From: Dehalococcoidia bacterium
GTDB lineage: Bacteria > Chloroflexota > Dehalococcoidia > GIF9 > AB-539-J10
Assembly (NCBI GenBank): GCA_030605665.1
Contig: JAUWHW010000023.1
Location: forward strand, 1 to 53,036
Length of the DNA stretch: 53,036 nt
Direction: 5' to 3'
The notes under the pieces are model-generated. The model made no database searches, had not been told where the DNA came from, and worked only from the letters and a program-made list of their open reading frames with translations. The translations under genes and the position numbers were made by a program. Of this stretch, positions 1 to 8,909 are shown in pieces (within the stretch, counting starts at the first letter, position 1; each line of letters opens with the position of its first letter).

Positions 1-83
1 CCTCATTTTGCAACCACATTTTCTTGACTGTGGCTAACAGATAAGATAGGCTATTGACTCAAAGCTAGAAGGGATATACCAAA

Positions 84-449
84 TTGTGCTGCCGAGGCAT
101 CAGAGGGGCTATAACAGTTCCAGGAAATAATAAAGAAAGTATTATAGCTGCAACTAAAGAGCTGCTTAAGGAAATGGTACAAGCTAACGGAATTGAAATT
201 GGGGAAATAGCGGCTATATTTTTTACCACTACATCGGACTTAAATGCTGAGTTTCCAGCAGCAGCAACGCGAGAGTTAGGATGGCCCCGTCACCTTGCTT
301 TGCTTTGCGGACATGAGATAAATGTCCCCAATAGTCTACCTCGTTGCTTGAGGATTTTAATGCTGGTAAATACGGGAAAAGCAGCCGATGAGATTGAGCA
401 TGTTTACTTAGGAGAGGCCAAAAAATTAAGGGAGGATGAAAAATCATGA
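84..449 (+). CDS. aroH: Chorismate mutase, AroH class
   Basis: This enzyme converts chorismate to prephenate in phenylalanine and tyrosine synthesis. The 121-residue length is normal for the trimeric AroH class. It starts with RGIRGAIT, placing Arg at residue 7, and RCLRILML puts Arg at residue 90; these match the catalytic Arg7 and Arg90 of the Bacillus enzyme. The HVYL motif near residue 107 is also conserved. The start is a TTG preceded by AGAAGGGA at the right distance; no ATG fits. The stop overlaps the aroF start (ATGA), so the two are translationally coupled. A weak promoter (TTGACT at 24-29, TAGGCT at 47-52) lies upstream. Confidence 0.93.
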   Translation: MCCRGIRGAITVPGNNKESIIAATKELLKEMVQANGIEIGEIAAIFFTTTSDLNAEFPAAATRELGWPRHLALLCGHEINVPNSLPRCLRILMLVNTGKAADEIEHVYLGEAKKLREDEKS

Positions 450-1486
450 TCGTAGTTATGAAATCTGGCTGCAACCAGGATGAGATCGGTGCAGTTGTTA
501 AGCGAATCAAAGAATTAGGTCTGAAGGAGCATATATCACAAGGCGTCGAGCGTACAATTATAGGCGTATTGGGCCAAAACCTTCCTGACCTTCAGGATAC
601 ACTACAGTTACTGCCTGGGGTGGAAGAGGTTATCCCCGTTAGTAAGCCTTATAAACTTGCCAGTCGAGAGTTTCACCCTCAAAATACCATAGTTAAAGTA
701 AACGAGCTCGCCATTGGCGGTAATGAGATAGTTATTATAGCTGGGCCTTGTGCTGTAGAAAGTGAGGAGCAACTCCTAGCTACAGCTCGGGAGGTTAAGG
801 CAAATGGCGCTAATATATTGCGCGGGGGCGCCTTTAAACCAAGCACCTCGCCGTACCACTTTCGCGGATTGGGTGAAGAGGGGCTTAAAGTGCTGGCAAA
901 AGCTCGAGAAGAAACAGGAATGCCTGTCATCACGGAAGTGATGACACCAAATGACGTCGAGTTAGTAGCTAGCTATGTTGACATTCTCCAGATTGGGGCA
1001 CGAAACATGCAGAACTTTATTCTGCTGGATGAAGTGGGGAAAACAAGGAAGCCGGTTATGCTCAAGAGAGGCTTGTCATCTACAATTCAAGAATGGCTAT
1101 TAGCCGCTGAGTATATTCTGGCTCAAGGTAACGAACAACTTATCCTTTGCGAACGTGGCATTAGAACTTTTGAAACTTCCACCCGCAATACTATGGATAT
1201 CAGTGCTATTCCTCTCATCAAAAAAGTTAGTCACCTGCCTATAATTGCTGATCCCAGTCACGCCACAGGCAAGTGGTATTTGGTAGCTCCACTGGCACTG
1301 GCAGCAATAGCCGCTGGGGTAGATGGACTGATGATAGAAGTCCATCCCAATCCTGACCTAGCGCTTAAAGACGGTGTACAATCGCTTACTTTTGAAAACT
1401 TCCGACGATTTATGTCTCAAGTAATACCTATAGCCCAAGCTACAGGTAGAAAACTAGCTACTTCTAGTATAAAAGTTAAATCCTAG
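446..1486 (+). CDS. aroF: 3-deoxy-7-phosphoheptulonate synthase, type I-beta with ferredoxin-like regulatory domain
   Basis: This enzyme condenses phosphoenolpyruvate and erythrose 4-phosphate, the first step of the shikimate pathway. Residues 1 to about 70 form the ferredoxin-like domain typical of the Thermotoga-type enzyme, known in that family to mediate aromatic amino acid feedback. The barrel follows, with GPCAVES near residue 97, [12 protein letters not shown], and the late IADPSHATG motif. GGAGG at 431-435 lies 10 nt before the ATG. The ATGA overlap with aroH supports one transcript for entry into the pathway and for the prephenate branch. Confidence 0.95.
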   Translation: MIVVMKSGCNQDEIGAVVKRIKELGLKEHISQGVERTIIGVLGQNLPDLQDTLQLLPGVEEVIPVSKPYKLASREFHPQNTIVKVNELAIGGNEIVIIAGPCAVESEEQLLATAREVKANGANILRGGAFKPSTSPYHFRGLGEEGLKVLAKAREETGMPVITEVMTPNDVELVASYVDILQIGARNMQNFILLDEVGKTRKPVMLKRGLSSTIQEWLLAAEYILAQGNEQLILCERGIRTFETSTRNTMDISAIPLIKKVSHLPIIADPSHATGKWYLVAPLALAAIAAGVDGLMIEVHPNPDLALKDGVQSLTFENFRRFMSQVIPIAQATGRKLATSSIKVKS

Positions 1487-1492
1487 GCTCTA

Positions 1493-2422
1493 ATGGGGAT
1501 TGAACAAGAACTAGTTAACATAGCTCCCGAAAGAGAAACACTTCTTACTGTTGGTGTCTTTGATGGCATTCATGCGGGGCATCGCTACTTGATTAAAAGA
1601 TTGAACCAGCGGGCGCAAGAAAGGGGATTACTCAGTGGTGTAGTCACATTTAATCCCCACCCCCAATCAGTGCTACACCTACATAGCCCACTACCCTGGC
1701 TAAGTAGCTTGGAAGACCGAATTAAGTCCCTTCGAGAATTAGGCGTAGGCTTAGTCGCTGTGCTATCTTTCACTCCAGAGGTAGCTCAACTTAGTGCCCG
1801 AGAGTTTGTTGCCTTACTTAAGAAATATCTCAAAATGAATAGCCTTATAATTGGCCCTGACTTCGCCTTAGGAAGAAAACGTGAGGGTGATGCTAACTTG
1901 CTCGGCTCGCTAGGGCAGGAAATGGGATTTAATATGGAGGTCATGTGTCCTTTTACAGTTAATGGTGAGATAGTGAGCAGCTCTCTTATTCGTCAAGCGC
2001 TGGCTCAAGGCGACATGATGAAGGTAGAAAGGTTAATGGGGCGTTACTTCACTCTTAGTGCCAAAGTTATCTCCACAGATAAACGCGGCCGGGTTTTAGG
2101 ATTTCCTACCGCTAACTTAGATATAAAACCAGGGCAAGCATTGCCTAATAACGGTGTTTATGGCACTATTACTGGTGTAGATGGCAAGCAATTTGCTTCA
2201 GCCACCAACATTGGTACTCGCCCCACCTTTGGAGACAGTGAAAAAACTGTGGAAACTCACCTCCTCGCTTATGAGGGTGATTTATATGGTAAAGAGCTCG
2301 AGGTTAAATTTATTTGCAAATTGAGGGACGAGAAACGCTTTGCTTCACCTGAAGAATTAAAGATTCAGATTGAAGAAGATGTCGAAAAGGTAAGAACAAT
2401 AGCAGCTAGAGAATTAAAATGA
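1493..2422 (+). CDS. ribF: Bifunctional riboflavin kinase / FAD synthetase
   Basis: The protein makes FMN from riboflavin and then FAD. The N-terminal adenylyltransferase domain shows GVFDGIHAGHRYLI near residue 21 (the nucleotidyltransferase HxGH-like motif) and TFNPHP. The C-terminal kinase domain has the GFPTANL motif near residue 204 followed by NGVYG and TNIGTRPTF. The length of 309 residues is normal. Its stop overlaps the tyrS start by an ATGA junction. The Shine-Dalgarno sequence is weak, so initiation may depend on translation of aroF 6 nt upstream. Confidence 0.95.
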   Translation: MGIEQELVNIAPERETLLTVGVFDGIHAGHRYLIKRLNQRAQERGLLSGVVTFNPHPQSVLHLHSPLPWLSSLEDRIKSLRELGVGLVAVLSFTPEVAQLSAREFVALLKKYLKMNSLIIGPDFALGRKREGDANLLGSLGQEMGFNMEVMCPFTVNGEIVSSSLIRQALAQGDMMKVERLMGRYFTLSAKVISTDKRGRVLGFPTANLDIKPGQALPNNGVYGTITGVDGKQFASATNIGTRPTFGDSEKTVETHLLAYEGDLYGKELEVKFICKLRDEKRFASPEELKIQIEEDVEKVRTIAARELK

Positions 2423-3648
2423 CTGATCCTTCATCCTTCAGGACAAGCCTTAAATTTGCCTCCCTGCTAAAACGAGGTGTAGCAGAAATCATTGTTGAAC
2501 AGGAGCTAATAAAGCTACTAGAGTCAGGAAAATGCCTAAGGTTGAAGCAAGGTTTTGACCCCAGTAGCCCTGATATCCACTTGGGACATGTAGTTGGTTT
2601 GAGGAAATTACGTCAGTTTCAAGAACTAGGGCATAAGGTCATCCTCGTAGTTGGCGACTGGACAGCACGAATTGGAGACCCAAGCGGGGAATCAGCTACT
2701 CGGCCTATGCTTTCTCCTCAAGAAGTGGAGGCTAATGCCCAAACTTATATGAAACAATTCTTCAAAGTGGTAGACAAAGGTAAAACAGAGCTAAGATGGC
2801 AAAGTGAATGGTATAGTCAATTCACTTTGGACGAGGTCATCAAACTTACTAGTAAATTTACTATAGCACAGCTTCTGACTAGAGAAGATTTCAATAAAAG
2901 ATATAATTCTGGCAATCCTATTTCTCTAACTGAATTGCTCTATCCCTTGCTCCAGAGCTATGATTCGGTAGTTGTCAAAGCCGATGTTGAGTTTGGCGGC
3001 ACTGACCAGAAATTTAATTGCCTTCTAGGCAGAGAATTACAGCAATCCATGGAGCAGCCTTCCCAACAGGTTTTCCTCGTTCCTCTTCTCATTGGTACCG
3101 ATGGTAGCCAGAAGATGAGCAAGAGCTTAGATAACCACATAGGTATTGACGAACCTCCTCCAGAAATGTACGGCAAAGTGATGTCTATTCCCGACCATCT
3201 TATTACTGATTATTTTGAGTTAGTAACTGATGTCCCAGGTGAGGAAATTGCTGAGGTTAAGGAGCAACTGAATACTCACTCAGTTAACCCTATGAACCTT
3301 AAGAAAAGGTTGGCTTATGAAATTGTTTCACAATTTCATGGTAATCAGGCAGCGATTGAGGCAGAAAGGCACTTTGCTAAAGTGTTTCAGAAAGGGGAGA
3401 TGCCAGACGACATCCCTAAATATACCTTCACAGCTAAACATGCTCAAGATGAACTGTACGAGGTGGATATAGCTCCAACCTTGCTTCAAAAGGGGCTGGT
3501 TAAAAGCAATAGTGAATTGAAGCGTCTACTGGCCCAAGGAGCAATTGAGCTAAATGGCAAGAAACTGAGCAGTAATATCATTGTTGCTCAGGATGGTAAT
3601 ATCCTCAGGATAGGGAAACGCTGCTTTGTCAGGATAGCTATCAAGTAA
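2419..3648 (+). CDS. tyrS: Tyrosyl-tRNA synthetase
   Basis: This class I aminoacyl-tRNA synthetase charges tRNA-Tyr. The HIGH motif appears as HLGH near residue 57 and the KMSKS loop is exact near residue 235. A C-terminal S4-like RNA-binding domain occupies about residues 345-409, with the SNSELKRLLAQGAIELNG signature. The presence of the S4 domain and 409 residues fit the bacterial TyrZ-like branch. It is the last gene of the aroH-aroF-ribF-tyrS run; an imperfect palindrome follows 12 nt after the stop. Confidence 0.95.
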   Translation: MTDPSSFRTSLKFASLLKRGVAEIIVEQELIKLLESGKCLRLKQGFDPSSPDIHLGHVVGLRKLRQFQELGHKVILVVGDWTARIGDPSGESATRPMLSPQEVEANAQTYMKQFFKVVDKGKTELRWQSEWYSQFTLDEVIKLTSKFTIAQLLTREDFNKRYNSGNPISLTELLYPLLQSYDSVVVKADVEFGGTDQKFNCLLGRELQQSMEQPSQQVFLVPLLIGTDGSQKMSKSLDNHIGIDEPPPEMYGKVMSIPDHLITDYFELVTDVPGEEIAEVKEQLNTHSVNPMNLKKRLAYEIVSQFHGNQAAIEAERHFAKVFQKGEMPDDIPKYTFTAKHAQDELYEVDIAPTLLQKGLVKSNSELKRLLAQGAIELNGKKLSSNIIVAQDGNILRIGKRCFVRIAIK

Positions 3649-3660
3649 ACTGCACTCTTA

Positions 3661-3725
3661 TGTCACCCTGAGCGAAGCGAAGGGTCTATAGAGACTAGAG
3701 ATTCTTCGCTGCACTCAGAATGACA
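3661..3725. repeat. Imperfect palindromic repeat after tyrS
   Basis: The left arm begins TGTCACCCTGAG and the right arm ends CTCAGAATGACA. About 20 of 27 positions pair, leaving a short AT-rich centre. It fills nearly the whole gap between tyrS and the aminotransferase ribosome binding site. It looks like a dispersed MITE or REP-type element, and it could also act as a terminator for tyrS, although no T-run follows. Confidence 0.6.
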
Positions 3726-3747
3726 GAGAGTGGAAGGAGTAATAGAA

Positions 3748-4827
3748 ATGCAACTACGCATACCAGGACCAACACCTTGCCCGCCACAGGCTCTTCAAGC
3801 TTTAGCAAAACAGATGATAAACCATCGAGGCAAGGAATTCGCTGAAATTCTTAACTCGGTAACAACCAAATTAAAACAGGTATTTCAAACCAGGGGAGAT
3901 GTTTTTCTCCTTACATCCTCGGGTACCGGTGGCTTGGAAGCAGCTATTGTCAACACTTTGTCGACTAACGACAAGATTTTAGCCACGTCTTGTGGTTTTT
4001 TCGGTGACCGCTTTGCCGATATCGCTGAACAATATGGCGCCAAAGTGGAGCGCCTTAACTTTGAGTGGGGGAAACCAGTTGCTCCTGAAGCAGTAAGCAA
4101 GGCATTAAAAGCAAGTGGTGATATTAAGGCAGTGCTAGTAACCCATAATGAGACATCCACAGGGGTAACTAACGACCTTAGCAAAATAAGCTCTATAGTC
4201 AAGGAATTCGACAGACTTCTTCTAGTAGATGCTATAAGCAGCCTTGGCTGCATTGACTTACCTACGGATAACTGGCATTGTGATGTAGTTGTTACTGGTT
4301 CCCAAAAGGGATGGATGGTCCCCCCAGGGTTAGCTATGGTTAGTGTCAGCGAAAAAGCCTGGCAAGCTCACACCCAGGCTAAAATGCCACGCTACTACTG
4401 GGATTTCACCGGAGCCAAAGATTATCTACAAAGAGGACAAACTCCCTGGACACCAGCCGTTTCTATCTGCTACGCCCTAGACACTACTTTGGACCTAATG
4501 CTAAGCGAAGGACTGCCTAATATATTCGCCCGGCATGCTAAAATAGCTCGGCTGACCAGAAAAGGCATAAGATCACTGGGATTATCCCTTTTCACTGAAG
4601 ATAATTATGCCTCCAATACTGTGACAGCAGTGAAAGCTAGTGATAAACTCGATGTGGCTAAATTAATTCAAGTTCTCAGGAATGAATATAACGTGGTTAT
4701 TGCTGGGGGGCAGAGAAAGCTATCAGGTAAAATCTTTCGCATCGGCCACCTTGGTTTAGTTGCAGAAAATGACGTTATAACAGTATTAGAGGCTTTAGCC
4801 AAAGCTTTGCCCAAGGCAAGGTTGTGA
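3748..4827 (+). CDS. Class V PLP aminotransferase (alanine/serine-glyoxylate type)
   Basis: The protein resembles serine-pyruvate or alanine-glyoxylate aminotransferases. IPGPTPCPP at the N-terminus, SSGTGGLEAA (phosphate binding), DAISSLG and GSQKGWMVPPG, with the Schiff-base lysine, are all visible. I start it at ATG 3748 because GGAAGGAG lies 8 nt upstream; a GTG at 3730 is also open. The substrate cannot be told from sequence alone. The converging DUF1015 relic next door fits a serine or one-carbon setting, since DUF1015 genes often sit near such aminotransferases (from memory). Confidence 0.88.
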   Translation: MQLRIPGPTPCPPQALQALAKQMINHRGKEFAEILNSVTTKLKQVFQTRGDVFLLTSSGTGGLEAAIVNTLSTNDKILATSCGFFGDRFADIAEQYGAKVERLNFEWGKPVAPEAVSKALKASGDIKAVLVTHNETSTGVTNDLSKISSIVKEFDRLLLVDAISSLGCIDLPTDNWHCDVVVTGSQKGWMVPPGLAMVSVSEKAWQAHTQAKMPRYYWDFTGAKDYLQRGQTPWTPAVSICYALDTTLDLMLSEGLPNIFARHAKIARLTRKGIRSLGLSLFTEDNYASNTVTAVKASDKLDVAKLIQVLRNEYNVVIAGGQRKLSGKIFRIGHLGLVAENDVITVLEALAKALPKARL

Positions 4828-4828
4828 C

Positions 4829-5166
4829 TTAGTGTTTCCCCTCTTTTATCTGCTGGCAAGCTTCATCTGCATCAACAGTATAAGCGATGTCTTCGTATCC
4901 TGCGCAACACCTAGCATTCTACCCAGAATAAGGTGATTAAGAAGGCTAACATAATTAAAGGCTTACTTCCCAGTTAGAGATTGCTCCTTTGTTGCAACAA
5001 CAGTTAAAGGGTACCCCAAGCAAATAACATTGTAATCCCTTCTTTCATAATAATGCTTTTGCTGCTGAGGAGTGATAACGTCATACAGAGGACAGATGAC
5101 CCGAGTTAAATCTTTAACTATTTCTCGATTATAACGTATCCCTCGAAATGGACAGACTTTAGCTAT
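4829..5166 (-). pseudogene. Decayed DUF1015-family gene
   Basis: Two in-frame pieces of a DUF1015 protein remain. The 5' piece (5166 down to 4963, 67 codons then TAA) reads PFRGIRYN, VKDLTRVICPLYDVIT and HYYERRDYNVI, the family N-terminus. Its expected start codon is ATA, yet an AAAGGG still sits about 10 nt upstream. After a large deletion, a 3' piece (about 4915 to 4829) reads DIAYTVDADEACQQIKEG, the family's C-terminal region. An intact member would exceed 400 residues. It follows purL by 14 nt on the same strand. The gap of about 350 bases here contains only this relic. Confidence 0.75.
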
Positions 5167-5180
5167 TTACTCGAAACCCT

Positions 5181-7412
5181 TTATGCCATTAACAAGTTCA
5201 ACCCATTCCGCCAAGTTTTTTCTATTTCAGCCAAGGATAAATCGATATAACCTCTGACTGATAATCGCTTACCACCAACAGTCCCCAACAAAGTTAGTGG
5301 CACTTGCCACCTCACAGCCATCCTATCTAACTTTGTCACTGAAGCAGTCACCACCGATACCACAACCCGCGATTGAAGCTCACCAAAGAAAGTGGAATCT
5401 AATCTTCCCTTTATCTTCCAGCCATCCCCCCTAAAACCAATATCACCACCAATGCAACTTTCCGCAATAGCTACCGCTAACCCACCTTCAGAGCAATCAT
5501 GTGCTGATTTGATAAATCCACGCTTTATGGCTTCTAGCAGCAGCCTCTGCGTCCTCCTTTCCAAATCTAAATCAATAGAAGGTTTTCCTTTTACCAAACC
5601 ATGTACCAACTCTAGATACTCGCTGCCCCCGAGACCGTTTTCACCCTCATCCTCTTTCATCGAAGAAGGCCCACCAAGCAGAAATACTAAATCGCCCTCA
5701 TCCTTAAAAGACATAGTGCAATGCTTATTTATGTCATTTACAATCCCCACCATACCCACTATCGGGGTAGGATAAATAGCCTGGCCTCTAGTCTCATTAT
5801 AAAGACTAACATTGCCGCTGATGACCGGAATTCGTAACTCCCGACATGCTCGTGCTATTCCCTTAATGCAATTCTTTAATTGATAATAGGCATCATCCTT
5901 TTCTGGATCACCAAAGTTAAGACAATCGGTGATAGCTAAAGGTTCAGCGCCACTACAAACCAAATTTCGAGCAGCCTCGGCTACAGCAATTACACCACCT
6001 AAGTAAGAATCAAGGTAGCAATATCGTCCATTTCCATCGGTAGTCAAAGAAATACCCCTTTCAGTGCCCTTAATGCGCAGAACAGCGGCATCGCTCCCAG
6101 GGGGAACCACAGTATTACCCATCGCTTGGTAGTCAAATCGGCGATAAACTAACTCCTTACTGGCAATATTGGGTGAAGCCAGTAAACGAAGCAAAATAGA
6201 GTTGCACTGCCTCGGTTTAACATCAGGTACAGTACTCGTATCAAAAGACTGAAGTCTCGCAAGCCAAGTTGGCTTTTTACTTCGTCGCCGATACAACGGC
6301 GGGGATACTAACAAATTTATCGGGACTTCAGCGACAATTTCTTCTCCCTCCTTAACTACAGCTAGACCATTATCAGTAACTTGGCCAATCACACTGGAGT
6401 GAAGTCCCCAGTGGTCGAACAAGGTTTTTACCTTATCTTCGCAGCCCCTTTTTACAATCACCAACATCCTCTCCTGTGATTCTGAGAGCATCACTTCGTA
6501 AGGGGTCATATTCTCCTCACGGCGAAGCACTTTGAGCACATCTATTTCTACTCCGGGGGTTCCACTCCCACCTTTAGCCGCAGATTCTATAGTGGCACAG
6601 GTCAGTCCAGCGGCTCCTAAATCTTGCATGCCTACAATCCAATCAGTCTGCGCTAACTCAAGGCATGCTTCAAGGAGCGATCTTTCCAAGGAAGCATTAC
6701 CCACTGGAACCGTTGGCCTTAACTCCTGCTCACCCTCGAAAGTGCGCGATGCTAAGCCAGAAGCGCCATGAATCCCATCACGGCCAGTGTCAGCTCCCAC
6801 TAGTATTAATAGGTTACCTTCACCACTGGCATTGGCTTTAACCAGCTTACCTTTCTCACAAATTCCCAGACATAAGCCATTAACTAACGGGTTGCCAGTG
6901 TAACAATCAGCAAAAAATACTTCACCTCCCACACCGGGTATTCCCAAGCAATTACCATAGTCAGCAATGCCACCAACAACTCCATTGAGTAAATAGCGAT
7001 TACTGGATTCAGTTAAAGGACCAAAGCGAAGCGAGTTAAGCAAAGCTATAGGTCGAGCACCCATAGTAAAGATATCACGTACTACACCTCCTATTGCTGT
7101 AGCTGCACCTTGATACGGTTCAACTGCCGAGGGGTGATTGTGGGACTCTATTTTCATTACCACTACCTGCCCACTTCCAATATCCACCGCCCCAGCATTC
7201 TCCTTTCCCAACTCAACTACCACTTGCTTACCTTTGGAAGGCAGGAATTTAAGCAGAGGCTTAGAGTGTTTATAGCCACAGTGCTCGCTCCATAATGAGC
7301 CAAACATCCCCAATTCCACTTCATTAGGCTCACGCCCTAATTGCTGCACGATAAGGTGGTATTCTTTTTCGCTTAAAGCAACTTCATCCAGAGTTTCTTT
7401 AGAGATAGTCAT
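5181..7412 (-). CDS. purL: Phosphoribosylformylglycinamidine synthase II
   Basis: This ATP-dependent enzyme makes FGAM from FGAR in purine synthesis. At 743 residues it is the small PurL type, which needs separate PurS and PurQ partners; neither is in this window. Motifs include LGREPNEVELGMFGSLWSEH near the N-terminus, KIESHNHPSAVEPYQGAATA and SAHDCSEGGLAVA. I start it at ATG 7412, because AGAGG ends 5 nt before it and would overlap an upstream in-frame GTG at 7418. A decayed DUF1015 gene trails it. Confidence 0.95.
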   Translation of the reverse strand: MTISKETLDEVALSEKEYHLIVQQLGREPNEVELGMFGSLWSEHCGYKHSKPLLKFLPSKGKQVVVELGKENAGAVDIGSGQVVVMKIESHNHPSAVEPYQGAATAIGGVVRDIFTMGARPIALLNSLRFGPLTESSNRYLLNGVVGGIADYGNCLGIPGVGGEVFFADCYTGNPLVNGLCLGICEKGKLVKANASGEGNLLILVGADTGRDGIHGASGLASRTFEGEQELRPTVPVGNASLERSLLEACLELAQTDWIVGMQDLGAAGLTCATIESAAKGGSGTPGVEIDVLKVLRREENMTPYEVMLSESQERMLVIVKRGCEDKVKTLFDHWGLHSSVIGQVTDNGLAVVKEGEEIVAEVPINLLVSPPLYRRRSKKPTWLARLQSFDTSTVPDVKPRQCNSILLRLLASPNIASKELVYRRFDYQAMGNTVVPPGSDAAVLRIKGTERGISLTTDGNGRYCYLDSYLGGVIAVAEAARNLVCSGAEPLAITDCLNFGDPEKDDAYYQLKNCIKGIARACRELRIPVISGNVSLYNETRGQAIYPTPIVGMVGIVNDINKHCTMSFKDEGDLVFLLGGPSSMKEDEGENGLGGSEYLELVHGLVKGKPSIDLDLERRTQRLLLEAIKRGFIKSAHDCSEGGLAVAIAESCIGGDIGFRGDGWKIKGRLDSTFFGELQSRVVVSVVTASVTKLDRMAVRWQVPLTLLGTVGGKRLSVRGYIDLSLAEIEKTWRNGLNLLMA

Positions 7413-7455
7413 AGTCACCTCTAAAATTGAATTACTGCCTGTGCTGCCTAAAAAT

Positions 7456-7467
7456 GGGTTGCAACCC
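7456..7467 (-). terminator. Possible weak terminator upstream of purL
   Basis: The perfect 12-base palindrome GGGTTGCAACCC is followed on the minus strand by ATTTTTA. It lies between yqeY and purL, downstream of yqeY. The stem is short and the loop tight, so this is a weak prediction. Confidence 0.3.
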
Positions 7468-7526
7468 CACTCGGGATAATACCGTAAGTTTCACACTAAA
7501 AATGAAACCCTGACTATTTCACAAAC

Positions 7527-7976
7527 TTATATACTAGCCAGCAGTTCTGAAACTATCTCACTGGCTTCTTTTCCCCCAGCTTTACCCCTAAGTTGGGGCA
7601 TAAGTTGAGACATAACCTTTCCTTTATCTTTTATTCCTTTAACTCCCATCGCTTCTATTACTTGTTGTGCCGCAGCTTTAATCTCCTCATGGCTCATCTG
7701 CTTGGGAAGATATCCCATAAGGATAGACAATTCTGCCTCTTCTTGAGCTACAAGATCGTTGCGATTCCCCTGTCTAAAAGCCTCAATGCTTTCCCGATGT
7801 CGCTTTACATCCTTACTAATAACATCAAGAATTTTATCCTCATCAAGGGGGGTCTGCTGAGCGATTTCAGTATTCTTTATCTCAGATAAGAGCATACGTA
7901 ATACAGAAACCTTTGCTTCATCCCGCTGCTTAAGCGCTTCTTTGAGATCTTCCCTTATCTTACTCTCATGCGTCAA
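7527..7976 (-). CDS. yqeY: GatB/YqeY domain protein
   Basis: This 149-residue protein is a stand-alone YqeY domain, related to the tRNA-binding C-terminal domain of GatB. Typical features are IREDLKEALKQRDE at the N-terminus, VLRMLLSEIKN, and MGYLPKQMSHEEI near residue 90, ending in GGKEASEIV. It starts at TTG 7976, 6 nt after the rpsU stop, so expression is probably coupled to rpsU. The rpsU-yqeY order is widespread in bacteria. Its exact function remains uncertain in the family. Confidence 0.88.
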   Translation of the reverse strand: MTHESKIREDLKEALKQRDEAKVSVLRMLLSEIKNTEIAQQTPLDEDKILDVISKDVKRHRESIEAFRQGNRNDLVAQEEAELSILMGYLPKQMSHEEIKAAAQQVIEAMGVKGIKDKGKVMSQLMPQLRGKAGGKEASEIVSELLASI

Positions 7977-7982
7977 CTTTAG

Positions 7983-8159
7983 CTACCTGGAGCTTTTTCG
8001 TCTCTTCACCGCTTCTTTTTTCTTGCGCTGCTCACTGGGTTTCTCGTAGAACCTGCGACGGCGAACCTCAGCTAAAATGCGATCTTCCTGCACCCGCCTA
8101 TTAAATCTGCGCAGCAAACTTTCAAAACTCTCACCTGAACCAAGCCTTACGTTAGCCAT
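7983..8159 (-). CDS. rpsU: 30S ribosomal protein bS21
   Basis: The 58-residue protein reads MANVRLGSGESFESLLRRFN at the N-terminus, followed by RRRRFYEKPSEQRKKKEA and a very basic tail, the classic bS21 pattern. It binds the small ribosomal subunit near the anti-Shine-Dalgarno region. It is transcribed away from rpsP, from a near-consensus promoter at 8197-8225. Its own Shine-Dalgarno sequence is poor. It precedes yqeY by 6 nt. In this genome dnaG and rpoD are at 15-18 kb, so the classic rpsU-dnaG-rpoD operon is split. Confidence 0.93.
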   Translation of the reverse strand: MANVRLGSGESFESLLRRFNRRVQEDRILAEVRRRRFYEKPSEQRKKKEAVKRRKSSR

Positions 8160-8196
8160 TATTACATCATGTTCATGTCTTTATGCGAAGCATTGT

Positions 8197-8225
8197 ATTT
8201 TATCTCCGTATTTCGCTCATGTCAA
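8197..8225 (-). promoter_or_regulatory. Promoter for rpsU-yqeY
   Basis: On the minus strand TTGACA (8225-8220) is followed after 17 bases by TAAAAT (8202-8197). The predicted RNA start is near 8190, about 30 nt before the rpsU ATG. The same pair with the same spacing occurs upstream of trkA. Confidence 0.7.
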
Positions 8226-8252
8226 ACATTTGTGGGCTCTATGAGGCATGTA

Positions 8253-8281
8253 TTGACAAACACCACCACTTGGGAGATAAT
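8253..8281 (+). promoter_or_regulatory. Promoter for rpsP-khpA
   Basis: TTGACA (8253-8258), a 17-base spacer and GATAAT (8276-8281) form a near-consensus sigma-70-type promoter. The expected RNA start at about 8288 is only a few bases before the rpsP GTG at 8293. It lies 27 bases from the divergent rpsU promoter. Confidence 0.75.
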
Positions 8282-8292
8282 AATTCAGTTAA

Positions 8293-8568
8293 GTGGTTAA
8301 AATTAGATTACGCCGGGTAGGAAGAAAACATAAACCAATTTACCGAGTGGTAGTAGCCGATAGTAGGTCACCTCGTGATGGTGCTTTCATCGAAACCATT
8401 GGTCATTATAATCCTTTGACTGATCCGTCTAGTGTTGATATTAATGAAGAAAAAGCGTTGAAGTGGCTTAACTGCGGGGCTCAGCCCACGGATACAGTTT
8501 ATAGCTTACTGCGAAAATTAGGCATTATAGATAAATTTAAGCAACAACAAATCCTAAACCAAAATTAA
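8293..8568 (+). CDS. rpsP: 30S ribosomal protein bS16
   Basis: The N-terminus reads [20 protein letters not shown], followed by [19 protein letters not shown], the diagnostic bS16 sequence. Length (91 residues) is normal. The start is GTG. There is no Shine-Dalgarno sequence at a useful distance, and the promoter places the 5' end about 5 nt upstream, so initiation may be nearly leaderless. khpA follows 16 nt later, as in the common rpsP-khpA order; rimM and trmD are absent downstream. Confidence 0.95.
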   Translation: MVKIRLRRVGRKHKPIYRVVVADSRSPRDGAFIETIGHYNPLTDPSSVDINEEKALKWLNCGAQPTDTVYSLLRKLGIIDKFKQQQILNQN

Positions 8569-8584
8569 CTGCTAAGGAGATAAA

Positions 8585-8812
8585 ATGAAGGAGTTAGTAG
8601 AATACATCGTTAAATCCATCGTCGCAGAGCCCGATAAAGTAAACATTACTGAGGAGAGTAGTGAGGAAGGGCTGTTAATAAAATTGGAGGTTGCTCCCGA
8701 GGATAAAGGTAGAGTCATCGGCAGACAAGGCCGGGTAGCTGAAGCAATGCGTACCCTACTACGAGTAAAAGCTGCTAAAGATGATACTAGAGTCAGATTA
8801 GAAATAGTGTAA
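8585..8812 (+). CDS. khpA: KH-domain RNA-binding protein KhpA (YlqC)
   Basis: The 75-residue protein is a single KH domain. The loop KGRVIGRQGRVAEAMRTLL near residue 42 contains the GxxG RNA-contact motif (IGRQGR). The family binds RNA, often with KhpB, and affects cell elongation and ribosome assembly in Firmicutes. A strong AAGGAGATAAA lies before the ATG. It is cotranscribed with rpsP. Confidence 0.92.
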   Translation: MKELVEYIVKSIVAEPDKVNITEESSEEGLLIKLEVAPEDKGRVIGRQGRVAEAMRTLLRVKAAKDDTRVRLEIV

Positions 8813-8909
8813 CCAAGGTTGTTAACTCTTTTGTAGCCTTTTATTTAGTCTCCTGAGTGAGCATAGAGTTTGGCAGCTCAATTTATAGTAGGTAGCTTGC
8901 TTGTCTTTC

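Noticed and set aside
1..83. Strong promoter for aroH
   Set aside because: TTGACT (24-29) has only a 3-of-6 -10 (TAGGCT, 47-52), so it is mentioned in the aroH entry but not listed as a feature.
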